This document shows positions 10,325 through 23,300 of a DNA stretch of 64,000 nucleotides, one piece after another. The notes below the pieces were generated by a model. It made no database searches, was not told where the DNA came from, and worked only from the letters and a program-made list of their open reading frames with translations. The position numbers were made by a program, and so were the translations under genes. The stretch is from Delphinus delphis (Eukaryota > Chordata > Mammalia > Artiodactyla > Delphinidae), in assembly GCF_949987515.2 (NCBI RefSeq), contig NW_027192670.1, positions 620,001-684,000 of the forward strand, written 5' to 3'. Numbering within the stretch: position 1 is the first letter of the stretch; each line of letters opens with the position of its first letter.

Positions 10325-10821
10325 GAGGATTGGTGAGCTTTGGTGAGCAACTGCCGAAAGTTTAATGCAATACTTCATGCTACTCATTCCAAGGGTCCCA
10401 ACACTCCAGGTTGAAGGGAATCTTCCTACAGCTAAACCTTGCATGGGAAATCCAGCAGATGGTATACCATATGATCAGGAAAGGTTTCTAAAACGCACCT
10501 CATTTTCCTCTCCTGGGGCTCCGGATCAACATTCCAGCCACTTTACTAACAACATCCCCACATGGAGAGTGAATGCCTTTAAGTTCCGGTATCGCACAGT
10601 CTGCAGTTAGTGTGGAGGATGAATGGGAATAGGGGGAACCAGTGAGAAAATAGCTGTAGTGGTTTCAATGGCCACATGTCACTCTAATTTCACATAGGAA
10701 GAAGAATTAACCAAAGGCACAGCAAGGTGCCCCAGAAGAAGAATAGGGCCTGAAGAAATACTGTGGATATGAGGCAAGATCACAAAAATAAGACCTGAAA
10801 AATGGAACTAAGGGCAACTGC

Positions 10822-12400
10822 AATTCAAAAACCTGCAGAGTTATAAACGACAACTATTTTCCAAAAGTATATTGAGGTAAGGCTATGAAGAGGCACTGAC
10901 AGCAAGGCAGAATTGCAGGAAACCGATTTCAGGAGGTAGACTGGAATTGCATCGAAAACATATGAAAAGACTCAGAACATCAACAATCATGCACTTGGCC
11001 AAAAAGGGCGTATGCGTTTTTTCCTGAATATATTAAGGAAGAAACGCATACACACTTTCTGGCCAACCAAGCAAGCTTGCAAAGGAAATCTGCACTACAA
11101 TGAAGTCTCACTGCCCCCCAGTCAAAAGGGCCATCTGAAAAAAGTGTAAAATCCAGAAAGGCAGGACAGGCCATGGAGAACTGGGAGCTTTATTATGCTG
11201 ATGGGTGGGATGAAAATTGCCAACAGCCACTCTGGAGAAGTGTATGGTGTTTCCTGAAACATCTAAAAAACAAAGCAACAGAGCTTAGGGCAGTTCCACT
11301 TACGGTCCTATAGCTTAGGGAAATTAAAATTGAAAAGACACAGCCACCTCAAAATTTGGGACGTCTCTGTTTACAAGAACCTGGTTTACCATACAAGTTC
11401 AATATCGCAGAATTTGAAAAATGAATAAAGAAGTTGTGGTACTTACGTACAATGCAGTATCACTCAGCAATGAAATCTATGTCATCAGGCCCGTAGCAGC
11501 ATAATGAGTGGATTCAGGTACGATGATTCTAACTGAAATAAGTCACACAGAAAAAGAAACATCATAAGATATCACTAATACACGGAATGTAAACTTGGGT
11601 ACACAGGAACTGAATTCCAAAACAGAACAGGGTCTCAAATTTAGAACACCAACTTATGCTTGCTTAAGGGGAAAGGTGAGTTGGGGTGCTGCATAAAAGC
11701 AGAGATTGAAATGAGCACAGATAAAGTTCCTTAAGCCAAATATGGAATAGACAAGAGCAACTCCTTGCTCAACGAAATGGACTCAACACCGCATATTAAA
11801 CGCCTAAGAATGTACCTGACTAGTAAGTATCTTAAAACATATGGATTGCTATGTCTCCAAAAGAGAATCAAGCGTGTGTACAGGGGCATAAACGCAGCAG
11901 TGATAGGATTGGAGAGGTGCGGTGAGCAAATGAAGACCCTTTGAAGTCATATTGCATGGTACCCATTCCACGGGTTTCAACTACCCAGGTTTAAGGTATT
12001 CTTCCTTCAGCTAAAACATGCATGTTAACCTAGAGTATGATCAACCATGTGATCGGGAGACGTGTTCAAATATGTCTCAGTTTTCGTACCCTGGTACTCG
12101 GGTGCAACATTCCAGACGCTTTACTAACACTCTCCCAACTTGGAGAGTCAGCGCCTTTAACCTCCTGTTTGGCCCAGTTTGCAATTTCAGCGGAAGATGA
12201 ACAGGAATAGGGAGAACCAATGAGAGACTAGCTGGAGGTGTGTGGACGGGCAAATTTAACTCTCATTTCCCACCAGGAAGAGGAAATAACCAAAGGCTCA
12301 GCATGCCGTGCCGGAACCAGATTAGGGCCTGAAGCCATCTTGCGGTGTTGCGGCCAGCTCAAAAGAAAGCGAGTTGAAGAAAGGAGCTCAGGGGCACTGT
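10822..12400 (+). repeat. First short-form satellite monomer, 1,579 bp
   Basis: Its left part (to about 11,090) is still diverged, and the palindrome (10995-11066) is broken, reading TTAAGGAAGAAACGC and CACACTTTCTGG in the right arm. From about 11,100 onward it resembles the homogeneous array and carries the 167-bp deletion. It is therefore the boundary unit between the old edge and the amplified array. It keeps GTACAATGCAGTATCAC at about 11451, the presumed ancestral variant. Confidence 0.9.
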
Positions 12401-14153
12401 AATTCACAAACCTGCAGAGTTATAAATGACAGCTATCGTCCAGAAATATACTGAAGTAAGGCTGCCAAGAGGACTTGAAAGCGGGGCAGAATTGCAGGAA
12501 ACCGATTTCAGGAGGTAGACTGGAATTGCATTGAAAGCATAGGAAAAGAGGCAGAACGTCCACAATGATGCACTTGGCCAAAAAGGGCGTATGCGTTTTT
12601 TCCTGAATATATTCAGGAAAAAACGCATACGCCCTTTTTGGACAACCAAGCAAACTTGCAAAGGAAATCTGCACTACAATGAAGTCTCACTTCCCGCCGG
12701 TCAAAAGGGCCATCTGAAAAAAGTGTAAAATCCAGAAAGGCAGGACAGGCCATGGAGAACTGGGAGCCTTGTTATGCTGATGGGCGGGATGGAAATTGCC
12801 AACAGACACTCGGGAGAAGTGTATGGTGTTTCCTGAAACATCTAAAAAACAAAGCAACAGAGCCTAGGGCACTTCCACTTATGGTCCTATAGCTTAGGGA
12901 AATTAAAATAAAAAAGACACAGCCACCCCAAAGTTTGGGACGCCTCTGTTTACAAGAACCTCGTTTACCGTACAAGTTCAATATCACAGAAAGTAAAAAA
13001 TGGATAAAGAACTTGTGGTACTTACGTACAATGCAGTATCACTCAGCAATGAAATCTATGTCATCAGGCTCGTAGCAGCATAATGAGTGGATTCAGGTAC
13101 GATGATTCTAACTGAAATAAGTCACACAGAAAAAGAAACATCATAAGATATCACTAATACATGGAATGTAAACTTGGCTACACAGGAACTGAATTCCAAA
13201 ACAGAACATTGTCTCAAATTTGGAAAACCAACTTATGCTTGCTTAAGGGGAAAGGTGAGTTGGGGTGCTGCATAAAACCAGAGATTGAAATGAGCACAGA
13301 TAAAGTTCCTTAAGCCAAATATGGAATAGACAGGAGCTACTCCTTGCTCAACGAAATGGACTCAACACCGCATATTAAACGCCTAAGAATGTACCTGACT
13401 AGTAAGTATCTTAAAACCTATGGATTGCTATGTCTCCGCAAGAGAATCAAGCGTGCGTACAGGGGCATAAACGCAGCAGTGATAGGATTGGAGAGGTTCG
13501 GTGAGCAAATGAAGACCCTTTGAAGTCATATTGCATGGTACCCATTACACGGGTCTCAACTACCCAGGTTTAAGGTATTCTTCCTTCAGCTAAAACATGC
13601 ATGTGGAACCTAGAGTATGATCAACCATGTGATAGGGAGACGTGTTCAAATATGTCTCAGTTTTCGTACCCTGGTACTCGGGTGCAACATTCCAGACGCT
13701 TTACTAACACTCTCCCGACTTGGAGAGTCAGTCCCTTTAACCTCCTGTTTGGCCCAGTTTGCAATTTCTGCGGAAGATGAACAGGAATAGCGAGAACCAA
13801 TGAGAGACTAGCTGGAGGTGTCTGGACGGACAAATTTAACTCTCATTTCCCACCAGGAAGAGGAATTAATCAAAGGCTCGGCGTGCCGTGCCGGAACCAG
13901 ATTAGGGCCTGAAGCCATCCTGCGGTGTTGCGGCCTGGTCACAAGAAAGCGAGTTGAAGAAAGGAGCTCAGGGGCACTGTAATTCACAAACCTGCAGAGT
14001 TATAAATGACAGCTATCGTCCAAAAATATACTGAACTAAGGCTGCCATGAAGACTTGAAAGCGGGGCAGAATTGCAGGAAACCGATTTCAGGAGGTAGAC
14101 TGGAATTGCATTGCAAGCATAGGAAAAGAGGCAGAACGTCCACAATGATGCAC

Positions 14154-14225
14154 TTGGCCAAAAAGGGCGTATGCGTTTTTTCCTGAATATATTCAGGAAA
14201 AAACGCATACGCCCTTTTTGGCCAA
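14154..14225. repeat. 72-bp perfect palindrome (representative unit)
   Basis: It starts TTGGCCAAAAAGGGC, continues GTATGCG, a T6 run and CCTGAATA, and its second half is the exact reverse complement, ending GGCCAA. It has no spacer: the centre is GAATA/TATTC. In each unit it sits 173-244 bp after the unit start and directly before the L1-derived half. By reading, 20 of the 33 units starting at 12401 or later have it perfect. The broken ones are the units starting 12401, 15561, 17141, 21880, 25039, 28199, 32937, 39255, 42405, 47138, 53457, 58193 and 61353. As single strand or RNA it would form a 34-36 bp hairpin. Confidence 0.95.
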
Positions 14226-14240
14226 CCAAGCAAACTTGCA

Positions 14241-15061
14241 AAGGAAATCTGCACTACAATGAAGTCTCACTTCCCCCCGGTCAAAAGGGCCATCTGAAAA
14301 AAGTGTAAAATCCAGAAAGGCAGGACAGGCCATGGAGAACTGGGAGCCTTGTTATGCTGATGGGTGGGATGGAAATTGCCAACAGCCACTTGGGAGAAGT
14401 GTATGGTGTTTCCTGAAACATCTAAAAAACAAAGCAACAGAGCCTAGGGCACTTCCACTTATGGTCCTATAGCTTAGGGAAATTAAAATCAAAAAGACAC
14501 AGCCACCCCAAAGTTTGGGACGCCTCTGTTTACAAGAACCTCGTTTACCGTACAAGTTCAATATCACAGAAAGTGAAAAATGGATAAAGAACTTGTGGTA
14601 CTTACGTACAATGCAGTATCACTCAGCAACGAAATCTATGTCATCAGGCCCGTAGCAGCATAATGAGTGGATTCAGGTACGATGATTCTAACTGAAATAA
14701 GTCACACAGAAAAAGAAACATCATAAGATATCACTAATACACGGAATGTAAACTTGGCTACACAGGAACTGAATTACAGAACAGAACAGGGTCTCAAATT
14801 TAGAAAACCAACTTATACTTGCTTAAGGAGAAAGGTGAGTTGGGGTGCTGTATAAAACCAGAGATTGAAATGAGCACAGATAAAGTTCCTTAAGCCAAAC
14901 ATGGAATAGACAAGAGCTACTCCTTGCTCAACGAAATGGGCTCAACACCGCATATTAAACGCCTAAGAATGTACCTGACTAGTAAGTATCTTAAAACCTA
15001 TGGATTGCTATGTCTCCGAAAGAGAATCAAGCATGTGTACAGGGGCATAAACGCAGCAGTG
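14241..15061 (+). mobile_element. L1-derived half of a short monomer (representative)
   Basis: The segment from AAGGAAATCTGCACTACAAT to GCAGCAGTGA aligns collinearly with the L1 ORF2 3' end and 3' UTR: GATGTAAATTGCC-like, AATGGATAAAG, CTGAAATAAGTCACACAG, GAAACATCATAAGATATCAC, and GGGGAAAGGTGAG-like blocks. It is much more diverged from L1 than the true L1 at 1766-2500 is. It lacks the L1 terminus and poly(A) tail because of the 167-bp deletion. It forms about 52% of the unit and recurs at the same offset in all units. Confidence 0.85.
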
Positions 15062-18000
15062 ATAGGATTGGAGAGGTTCGGTGAGCAAATGAAGACCCTT
15101 TGAAGTCATATTGCATGGTACCCATTCCACGGGTCTCAACTACCCAGGTTTAAGGTATTCTTCCTTCAGCTAAAACATGCATGTGGAACCTAGAGTATGA
15201 TCAACCATGTGATCGGGAGACGTGTTCAAATATGTCTCAGTTTTCGTACCCTGGTACTCGGGTGCAACATTCCAGACGCTTTACTAACACTCTCCCGACT
15301 TGGAGAGTCAGTCCCTTTAACCTCCTGTTTGGCCCAGTTTGCAATTTCTGCGGAAGATGAACAGGAATAGCGAGAACCAATGAGAGACTAGCTGGAGGTG
15401 TCTGGACGGGCAAATTTAACTCTCATTTCCCACCAGGAAGAGGAATTAACCAAAGGCTCAGCGTGCCGTGCCGGAACCAGATTAGGGCCTGAAGCCATCC
15501 TGCGGTGTTGCGGCCAGCTCACAAGAAAGCGAGTTGAAGAAAGGAGCTCAGGGGCACTGTAATTCACAAACCTGCAGAGTTATAAATGACAGCTATCGTC
15601 CAAAAATATACTGAAGTAAGGCTGCCAAGAGGACTTGAAAGCGGGGCAGAATTGCACGAAACCGATTTCAGGAGGTAGACTGGAATTGCATTGAATGCAT
15701 AGGAAAAGAGGCAGAACGTCCACAATGATGCACTTGGCCAAAAAGGGCGTATGCGTTTTTTCCTGAATATATACAGGAAAAAACGCATACGCCATTTTTG
15801 GCCAACCAAGCAAGCTTGCAAAGGAAATCTGCACGACAATGAAGTCTCACTTCCCCCCGGTCAAAAGAGCCATCTGAATAAAGTGTAAAATCCAGAAAGG
15901 CAGGACAGGCCATGGAGAACTGGGAGCCTTGTTATGCTGATGGGCGGGATGTAAATTGCCAACAGACACTCGGGAGAAGTGTATGGTGTTTCCTGAAACA
16001 TCGAAGAAACAAAGCAACAGAGCCTAGGGCACTTCCACTTATGGTCCTATACCTTAGGGAAATTAAAATCAAAAAGACACAGCCACCCCAAAGTTTGGGA
16101 CGCCTCTGTTTACAAGAACCTCGTTTACAGTACAAGTTCAACATCGCAGAAAGTGAAAAATGGATAAAGAACTTGTGGTATTTACTTACAAAGCAATATC
16201 ACTCAGCAATGAAATCTATGTCATCAGGCCCTTAGCAGCACAATGAGTGGATTCAGGTATGATGATTCTAACTGAAATAAGTCACACAGAAAAAGAAACA
16301 TCATAAGATATCAGTAATACACGGAATGTAAACTTGGCTACACAGGAACTGAATTACAGAACAGAACAGGGTCTCAAATTTAGAAAACCAACTTATGCTT
16401 GCTTAAGGGGAAAGGTGAGTTGGGGTGCTGCATAAAACCAGAGATTGAAATGAGCACAGATAAAGTTCCTTAAGCCAAATATGGAATAGACAAGAGCTAC
16501 TCCTTGCTCAACGAAATGGACTCAACACCCCATATTAAACGCCTAAGAATGTACCTGACTAGTAAGTATCTTAAAACCTATGGATTGCTATGTCTCCGAA
16601 AGAGAATCAAGCGTGTGTACAGGGGCATAAACGCAGCAGTGATAGGATTGGAGAGGTTCGGTGAGCAAATGAAGATCCTTTGAAGTCATATTGCATGGTA
16701 CCCATTACACGGGTCTCAACTCTCCAGGTTTAAGGTATTCTTCCTTCAGCTAAAACATGCATGTGGAACTCAGAGTATGATCAACCGTGTGAACGGGAGA
16801 CGTGTTCAAATATGTCTCAGTTTTCCTCCCCTGGTACTCGGGTGCAACATTCCAGACGCTTTACTAACAATCTCCCCACTTGGAGACTCAGTGCCTTTAA
16901 CCTCCTGTTTGGCCCAGTTTGCAATTTCTGTGGAAGATGAACAGGAATAGGGAGAACCAATGAGAGACTAGCTGGAGGTGTCTGGACGGGCAAATTTAAC
17001 TCTCATTTCCCACCAGGAAGAGGAATTAACCAAAGGCTCAGCGTGCCGTGCCGGAACCAGATTAGGGCCTGAAGCCATCCTGCGGTGTTGCGGCCAGGTC
17101 ACAAGAAAGCGAGTTGAAGAAAGGAGCTCAGGGGCACTGTAATTCACAAACCTGCAGAGTTATAAATGACAGCTATCGTCCAAAAATAGACTGAAGTAAG
17201 GCTGCCAAGAGGACTTGAAAGCGGGGCAGAATTGCAGGAAACCGATTTCAGGAGGTAGACTGGAATTGCATTGAAAGCATAAGAAAAGAGGCAGAACGTC
17301 CACAATGATGCACTTGGACAAAAAGTGCGTATGCGTTTTTTCCTGAATATATTCAGGAAAAAATGCATACGCCCTTTTTGGCCAACCAAGCAAGCTTGCA
17401 AAGGAAATCTGCACTACAATGAAGTCTCACTTCCCCCCGGTCAAAAGGGCCATCTGAAAAAAGTGTAAAATCCAGAAAGGCAGGACAGGCCATGGAGAAC
17501 TGGGAGCCTTGTTATGCTGATGGGCGGGATGGAAATTGCCAACAGACACTCGGGAGAAGTGTATGGTGTTTCCTGAAACATCTAAAAAACAAAGCAACGG
17601 AGCCTAGGGCACTTCCACTTATGGTCCTATAGCTTAGGGAAATTAAAATCAAAAAGACACAGCCACCCCAATGTTTGGGACGCCTCTGTTTACAAGAACC
17701 TCGTTTACGGTACAAGTTCAATATCACAGAAAGTGAAAAATGGATACAGAACTTGTGGTACTTACGAACAATGCAGTATCACTCAGCAATGAAATCTATG
17801 TCATCAGGCCCGTAGCAGCATAATGAGTGGATTCAGGTATGATGATTCTAACTGAAATAAGTCACACAGAAAAAGAAACATCATAAGATATCACTAATAC
17901 ACGGAATGTAAACTTGGCTACACAGGAACTGAATTCCAAAACAGAACAGGGTCTCAAATTTAGAAAACCAACTTATGCTTGCTTAAGGGTAAAGGTGAGT

Positions 18001-18340
18001 TGGGGTGCTGCATAAAACCAGAGATTGAAATGAGCACAGATAAAGTTCCTTAAGCCAAATATGGAATAGACAAGAGCTACTCCTTGCTCAACGAAATGGA
18101 CTCAACACCCCATATTAAACGCCTAAGAATGTACCTGACTAGTAAGTATCTTAAAACCTATGGATTGCTATGTCTCCGAAAGAGAATCAAGCGTGTGTAC
18201 AGGGGCATAAACGCAACAGTGATAGGATTGGAGAGGTTCGGTGAGCAAATGAAGACCCTTTGAAGTCATATTGCATGGTACCCATTACACGGGTCTCAAC
18301 TCTCCAGGTTTAAGGTATTCTTCCTTCAGCTAAAACATGC

Positions 18341-21300
18341 ATGTGGAACCCAGAGTATGATCAACCATGTGAACGGGAGATGTGTTCAAATATGTCTCAG
18401 TTTTCGTACCCTGGTACTCGGGTGCAACATTCCAGACGCTTTACTAACACTCTCCCGACTTGGAGAGTCAGTCCCTTTAACCTCCTATTTGGCCCAGTTT
18501 GCAATTTCTGCGGAAGATGAACAGGAATAGGGAGAACCAATGAGAGACTAGCTGGAGGTGTCTGGACGGGCAAATTTAACTCTCATTTCCCACCAGGAAG
18601 AGGAAATAACCAAAGGCTCAGCATGCCGTACCGGATCCAGATTAGGGCCTGAAGCAATCCTGCGGTGTTGCGGCCAGGTCACAAGAAAGCGAGTTGAAGA
18701 AAGGAGCTCAGGGGCACTGTAATTCACAAACCTGCAGAGTTATAAATGACAGCTATCGTCCAAAAATATACTGAAGTAAGGCTGCCAAGAGGACTTGAAA
18801 GCGGGGCAGAATTGCAGGAAACCGATTTCAGGAGGTAGACTGGAATTGCATTGAAAGCATAGGAAAAGAGGCAGAACGTCCACAATGATGCACTTGGCCA
18901 AAAAGGGCGTATGCGTTTTTTCCTGAATATATTCAGGAAAAAACGCATACGCCCTTTTTGGCCAAGCAAGCAAACTTGCAAAGGAAATCTGCACTACAAT
19001 GAAGTCTCACTTCCCCCCGGTCAAAAGGGCCATATGAAAAAAGTGTAAAATCCAGAAAGGCAGGACAGGCCATGGAGAACTGGGAGCCCTGTTATGCTGA
19101 TGGGCGGGATGTAAATTGCCAACAGACACTTGGGAGAAGTGTATGGTGTTTCCTGAAACATCTAAAAAACAAAGCAACAGAGCCTAGGGCACTTCCACTT
19201 ATGGTCCTATAGCTTAGGGAAATTAAAATCAAAAAGTCACTGCCACCCCAAATTTTGGGATACCTCTGTTTACAAGAACCTCATTTACCGTACAAGTTCA
19301 ATATCACAGAAAGTGAAAAATGGATAAAGAACTTGTGCTACTTACGTACAATGAGTATCACTCAGCAATGAAATCTATGTCATCAGGCCCGTAGCAACAT
19401 AATGAGTGGATTCAGGTACGATGATTCTAACTGAAATAAGTCACACAGAAAAAGAAACATCATAAGATATCACTAATACACGGAATGTAAGCTTGGCTAC
19501 ACAGGAACTGAATTACAGAACAGAACAGGGTCTCAAATTTAGAAAACCAACTTATGCTTGCTTAAGGGGAAAGGTGAGTTGGGGTGCTGCATAAAACCAG
19601 AGATTGAAATGAGCACAGATAAAGTTCCTTAAGCCAAATATGGAATAGACAAGAGCTACTCCTTGCTCAACGAAATGGACTCAACACCGCATATTAAACG
19701 CCTAAGTATGTACGGGACTAGTAAGTATCTTAAAACCTATGGATTGCTATATATCCGAAAGAAAATCAAGCATGTGTACAGGGGCATAAACGCAGCAGTG
19801 ATAGGATTAGAGAGGTTTGGTGAGCAAATGAAGATCCTTTGAAGTCATATTGCATGGTACCCATTCCACGGGTTTCAACTACCCAGGTTTAAGGTATTCT
19901 TCCTTCAGCTAAAACATGCATGTGGAACCTAGACTATGATCAACCATGTGATCGGGAGACGTGTTCAAATATGTCTCAGTTTTCGTACCCTGGTACCCGG
20001 GTGCAACATTTCAGACACTTTACTAACACTCTCCTGACTTGGAGAGTCAGTCCCTTTAACCTCCTATTTGGCCCAGTTTGCAATTTCTGCGGAAGATGAA
20101 CAGGAATAGGGAGAACCAATGAGAGACTAGCTGGAGGTGTCTGGACGGGCAAATTTAACTCTCATTTCCCACCAGGAAGAGGAAATAACCAAAGGCTCAG
20201 CGTGCCGTACCGGATCCAGATTAGGGCCTGAAGCAATCCTGCGGTGTTGCGGCCAGGTCACAAGAAAGCGAGTGGAAGAAAGGAGCTCAGGGGCACTGTA
20301 ATTCACAAACCTGCAGAGTTATAAATGACAGCTATCGTCCAAAAATATACTGAAGTAAGGCTGCCAAAAGGACTTGAAAGTGGGGCAGAATTGCAGGAAA
20401 CTGATTTCAGGAGGTAGACTGGAATTGCATTGAAAGCATAGGAAAAGAGGCAGAACGTCCACAATGATGCACTTGGCCAAAAAGGGCGTATGCGTTTTTT
20501 CCTGAATATATTCAGGAAAAAACGCATACGCCCTTTTTGGCCAACCAAGCAAGCTTGCAAAGGAAATCTGCACTACAATGAAGTCTCACTTCCCCCCGGT
20601 CAAAAGGGCCATCTGAAAAAAGTGTAAAATCCAGAAAGGCAGGACAGGCCATGGAGAACTGGGAGCCTTGTTATGCTGATGGGCGGGATGTAAATTGCCA
20701 ACAGACACTTGGGAGAAGTGTATGGTGTTTCCTGAAACATCTAAAAAACAAAGCAACAGAGCCTAGGGCACTTCCACTTATGGTCCTATAGCTTAGGGAA
20801 ATTAAAATCAAAAAGACACAGCCACCCCAAAATTTGGAATGGCTCTGTTTACAAGAACCTCATTTACCGTACAGGTTCAATATCACAGAAAGTGAAAAAT
20901 GGATAAAGAACTTGTGGTACTTACGTACAATGCAGTATCACTCAGCAATGAAATGTATGTCATCAGGCCCATAGCAGCATAATGAGTGGATTCAGGTACG
21001 ATGATTCTAACTGAAATAAGTCACACAGAAAAAGAAACATCAAAAGGTATCACTAATACACGGAATGTAAACTTGGCTACACAGGAACTGAATTCCAAAA
21101 CAGAACAGGGTCTCAAATTTAGAAAACCAACTTATGCTTGCTTAAGGGGAAAGGTGAGTTGGGGTGCTGCATAAAACCAGAGATTGAAAGGAGCACAGAT
21201 AAAGTTCCTTAAGCCAAATATGGAATAGACAAGAGCTACTCCTTGCTCAACGAAATGGACTCAACACCCCATATTAAACGCCTAAGAATGTACCTGACTA

Positions 21301-22850
21301 GTAAGTATCTTAAAACCTATGGATTGCTATGTCTCCAAAAGAGAATCAAGCGTGTGTACAGGGGCATAAACGCAGCAGTGATAGGATTGGAGAGGTTCGG
21401 TGAGCAAATGAAGACCCTTTGAAGTCATATTGCATGATACCCATTACACGGGTCTCAACTCTCCAGGTTTAAGGTATTCTTCCTTCAGCTAAAACATGCA
21501 TGTGGAACCCAGAGTATGATCAACCATGTGAACGGGAGATGTGTTCAAATATGTCTCAGTTTTCGTACCCTGGTACTCGGGTGCAACATTCCAGACGCTT
21601 TACTAACACTCTCCCGACTTGGAGAGTCAGTCCCTTTAACCTCCTATTTGGCCCAGTTTGCAATTTCTGCGGAAGATGAACAGGAATAGGGAGAACCAAT
21701 GAGAGACTAGCTGGAGGTGTCTGGACGGGCAAATTTAACTCTCATATCCCACCAGGAAGAGGAAATAACCAAAGACACAGCGTGCTGTACCGGATCCAGA
21801 TTAGGGCCTGAAGCAATCCTGCGGTGTTGCGGCCAGGTCACAAGAAAGCGAGTTGAAGAAAGGAGCTCAGGGGCACTGTAATTCACAAACCTGCAGAGTT
21901 ATAAATGACAGCTATCGTCCAAAAATATACTGAAGTAAGGCTGCCAAGAGGACTTGAAAGCGGGGCAGAATTGCAGGAAACCGATTTCAGGAGGTAGACT
22001 GGAATTGCATTGAAAGCATAGGAAAAGAGGCAGAACGTCCACAATGATGCACTTGGCCAAAAAGGGCGTATGCGTTTTTTCCTGAATATATTCAGGAAAA
22101 AACGCATACGCACTTTTTGGCCAACCAAGCAAACTTGCAAAGGAAATCTGCACTACAATGAAGTCTCACTTCCCCCCGGTCAAAAGGGCCATATGAAAAA
22201 AGTGTAAAATCCAGAAAGGCAGGACAGGCCATGGAGAACTGGGAGCCCTGTTATGCTGATGGGCGGGATGTAAATTGCCAACAGACACTCGGGAGAAGTG
22301 TATGGTGTTTCCTGAAACATCTAAAAAACAAAGCAACAGAGCCTAGGGCACTTCCACTTATGGTCCTATAGCTTAGGGAAATTAAAATCAAAAAGTCACT
22401 GCCACCCCAAATTTTGGGATACCTCTGTTTACAAGAACCTCATTTACCGTACAAGTTCAATATCACAGAAAGTGAAAAATGGATAAAGAACTTGTGCTAC
22501 TTACGTACAATGAGTATCACTCAGCAATGAAATCTATGTCATCAGGCCCGTAGCAGCATAATGAGTGGATTCAGGTACGATGATTCTAACTGAAATAAGT
22601 CACACAGAAAAAGAAACATCATAAGATATCACTAATACACGGAATGTAAGCTTGGCTACACAGGAACTGAATTACAGAACAGAACAGGGTCTCAAATTTA
22701 GAAAACCAACTTATGCTTGCTTAAGGGGAAAGGTGAGTTGGGGTGCTGCATAAAACCAGAGATTGAAATGAGCACAGATAAAGTTCCTTAAGCCAAATAT
22801 GGAATAGACAAGAGCTACTCCTTGCTCAACGAAATGGACTCAAAACCCCA
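18341..22850 (+). repeat. Array block 2: two-unit (3,159-bp) duplication
   Basis: Private variants of the 18.3-19.65 kb stretch recur 3,159 bp later at 21.5-22.8 kb. Examples are AACGGGAGATGTG, CATATG in place of CATCTG (19031 and 22190), AAAAAGTCACTGCC, a missing C giving CAATGAGTATCAC, TTGGGATACC, and AAGCTTGGCTAC. The unit between them lacks most of these. Beyond about 19.69 kb the pair diverges (TAAGTATGTACGGGAC occurs only in the left copy). Confidence 0.85.
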
Positions 22851-23300
22851 TATTAAACGCCTAAGAATGTACCTGACTAGTAAGTATCTTAAAACCTATG
22901 GATTGCTATGTCTCCGAAAGAGAATCAAGCATGTGTACAGGGGCATAAACGCAGCAGTGATAGGATTGGAGAGGTTCGGTGAGCAAATGAAGACCCTTTG
23001 AAGTCATATTGCATGGTACCCATTCCTCGGGTTTCAACTACCCAGGTTTAAGGTATTCTTCCTTCAGCTAAAACATGCATGTGGAACCTAGAGTATGATC
23101 AACCATGTGATCGGGAGACGTGTTCAAATATGTCTCAGTTTTCCTCCCCTGGTACTCGGGTGCAACATTCCAGACGCTTTACTAACACTCTCCCCACTTG
23201 GAGAGTCAGCGCCTTTAACCTCCTGTTTGGCCCAGTTTGCAATTTCTGCGGAAGATTAACAGGAATAGCGAGAACCAATGAGAGACTAGCTGGAGGTGTC

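Larger units (their letters stand above)
9072..10821 (+). repeat. Long-form satellite monomer, 1,750 bp, diverged
   Basis: It runs from landmark AATTCACAAACCTGCAGAG (9072) to the next landmark (10822). The palindrome region is at 9245-9316 with few mismatches. The L1-derived part is about 9331-10200. The extra block is at 10158-10324. Its length matches the about 1.75-kb version of the common cetacean satellite that I recall from other whales. It is less degraded than its left neighbour but clearly diverged from units beyond 12 kb. Confidence 0.9.
12401..18720 (+). repeat. Array block 1: four units, monomeric pattern
   Basis: The units starting 12401, 13981, 15561 and 17141 are spaced exactly 1,580 bp apart. 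Three carry the older GTACAATGCAG or GAACAATGCAG variant in the L1 half. The unit starting 15561 carries TTTACTTACAAAGCAATATC at about 16181, the variant that dominates from 23.5 kb on. It is therefore an isolated early instance or a conversion patch. Palindromes here are mostly damaged (12401, 15561 and 17141; only 13981 is perfect). Confidence 0.85.
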
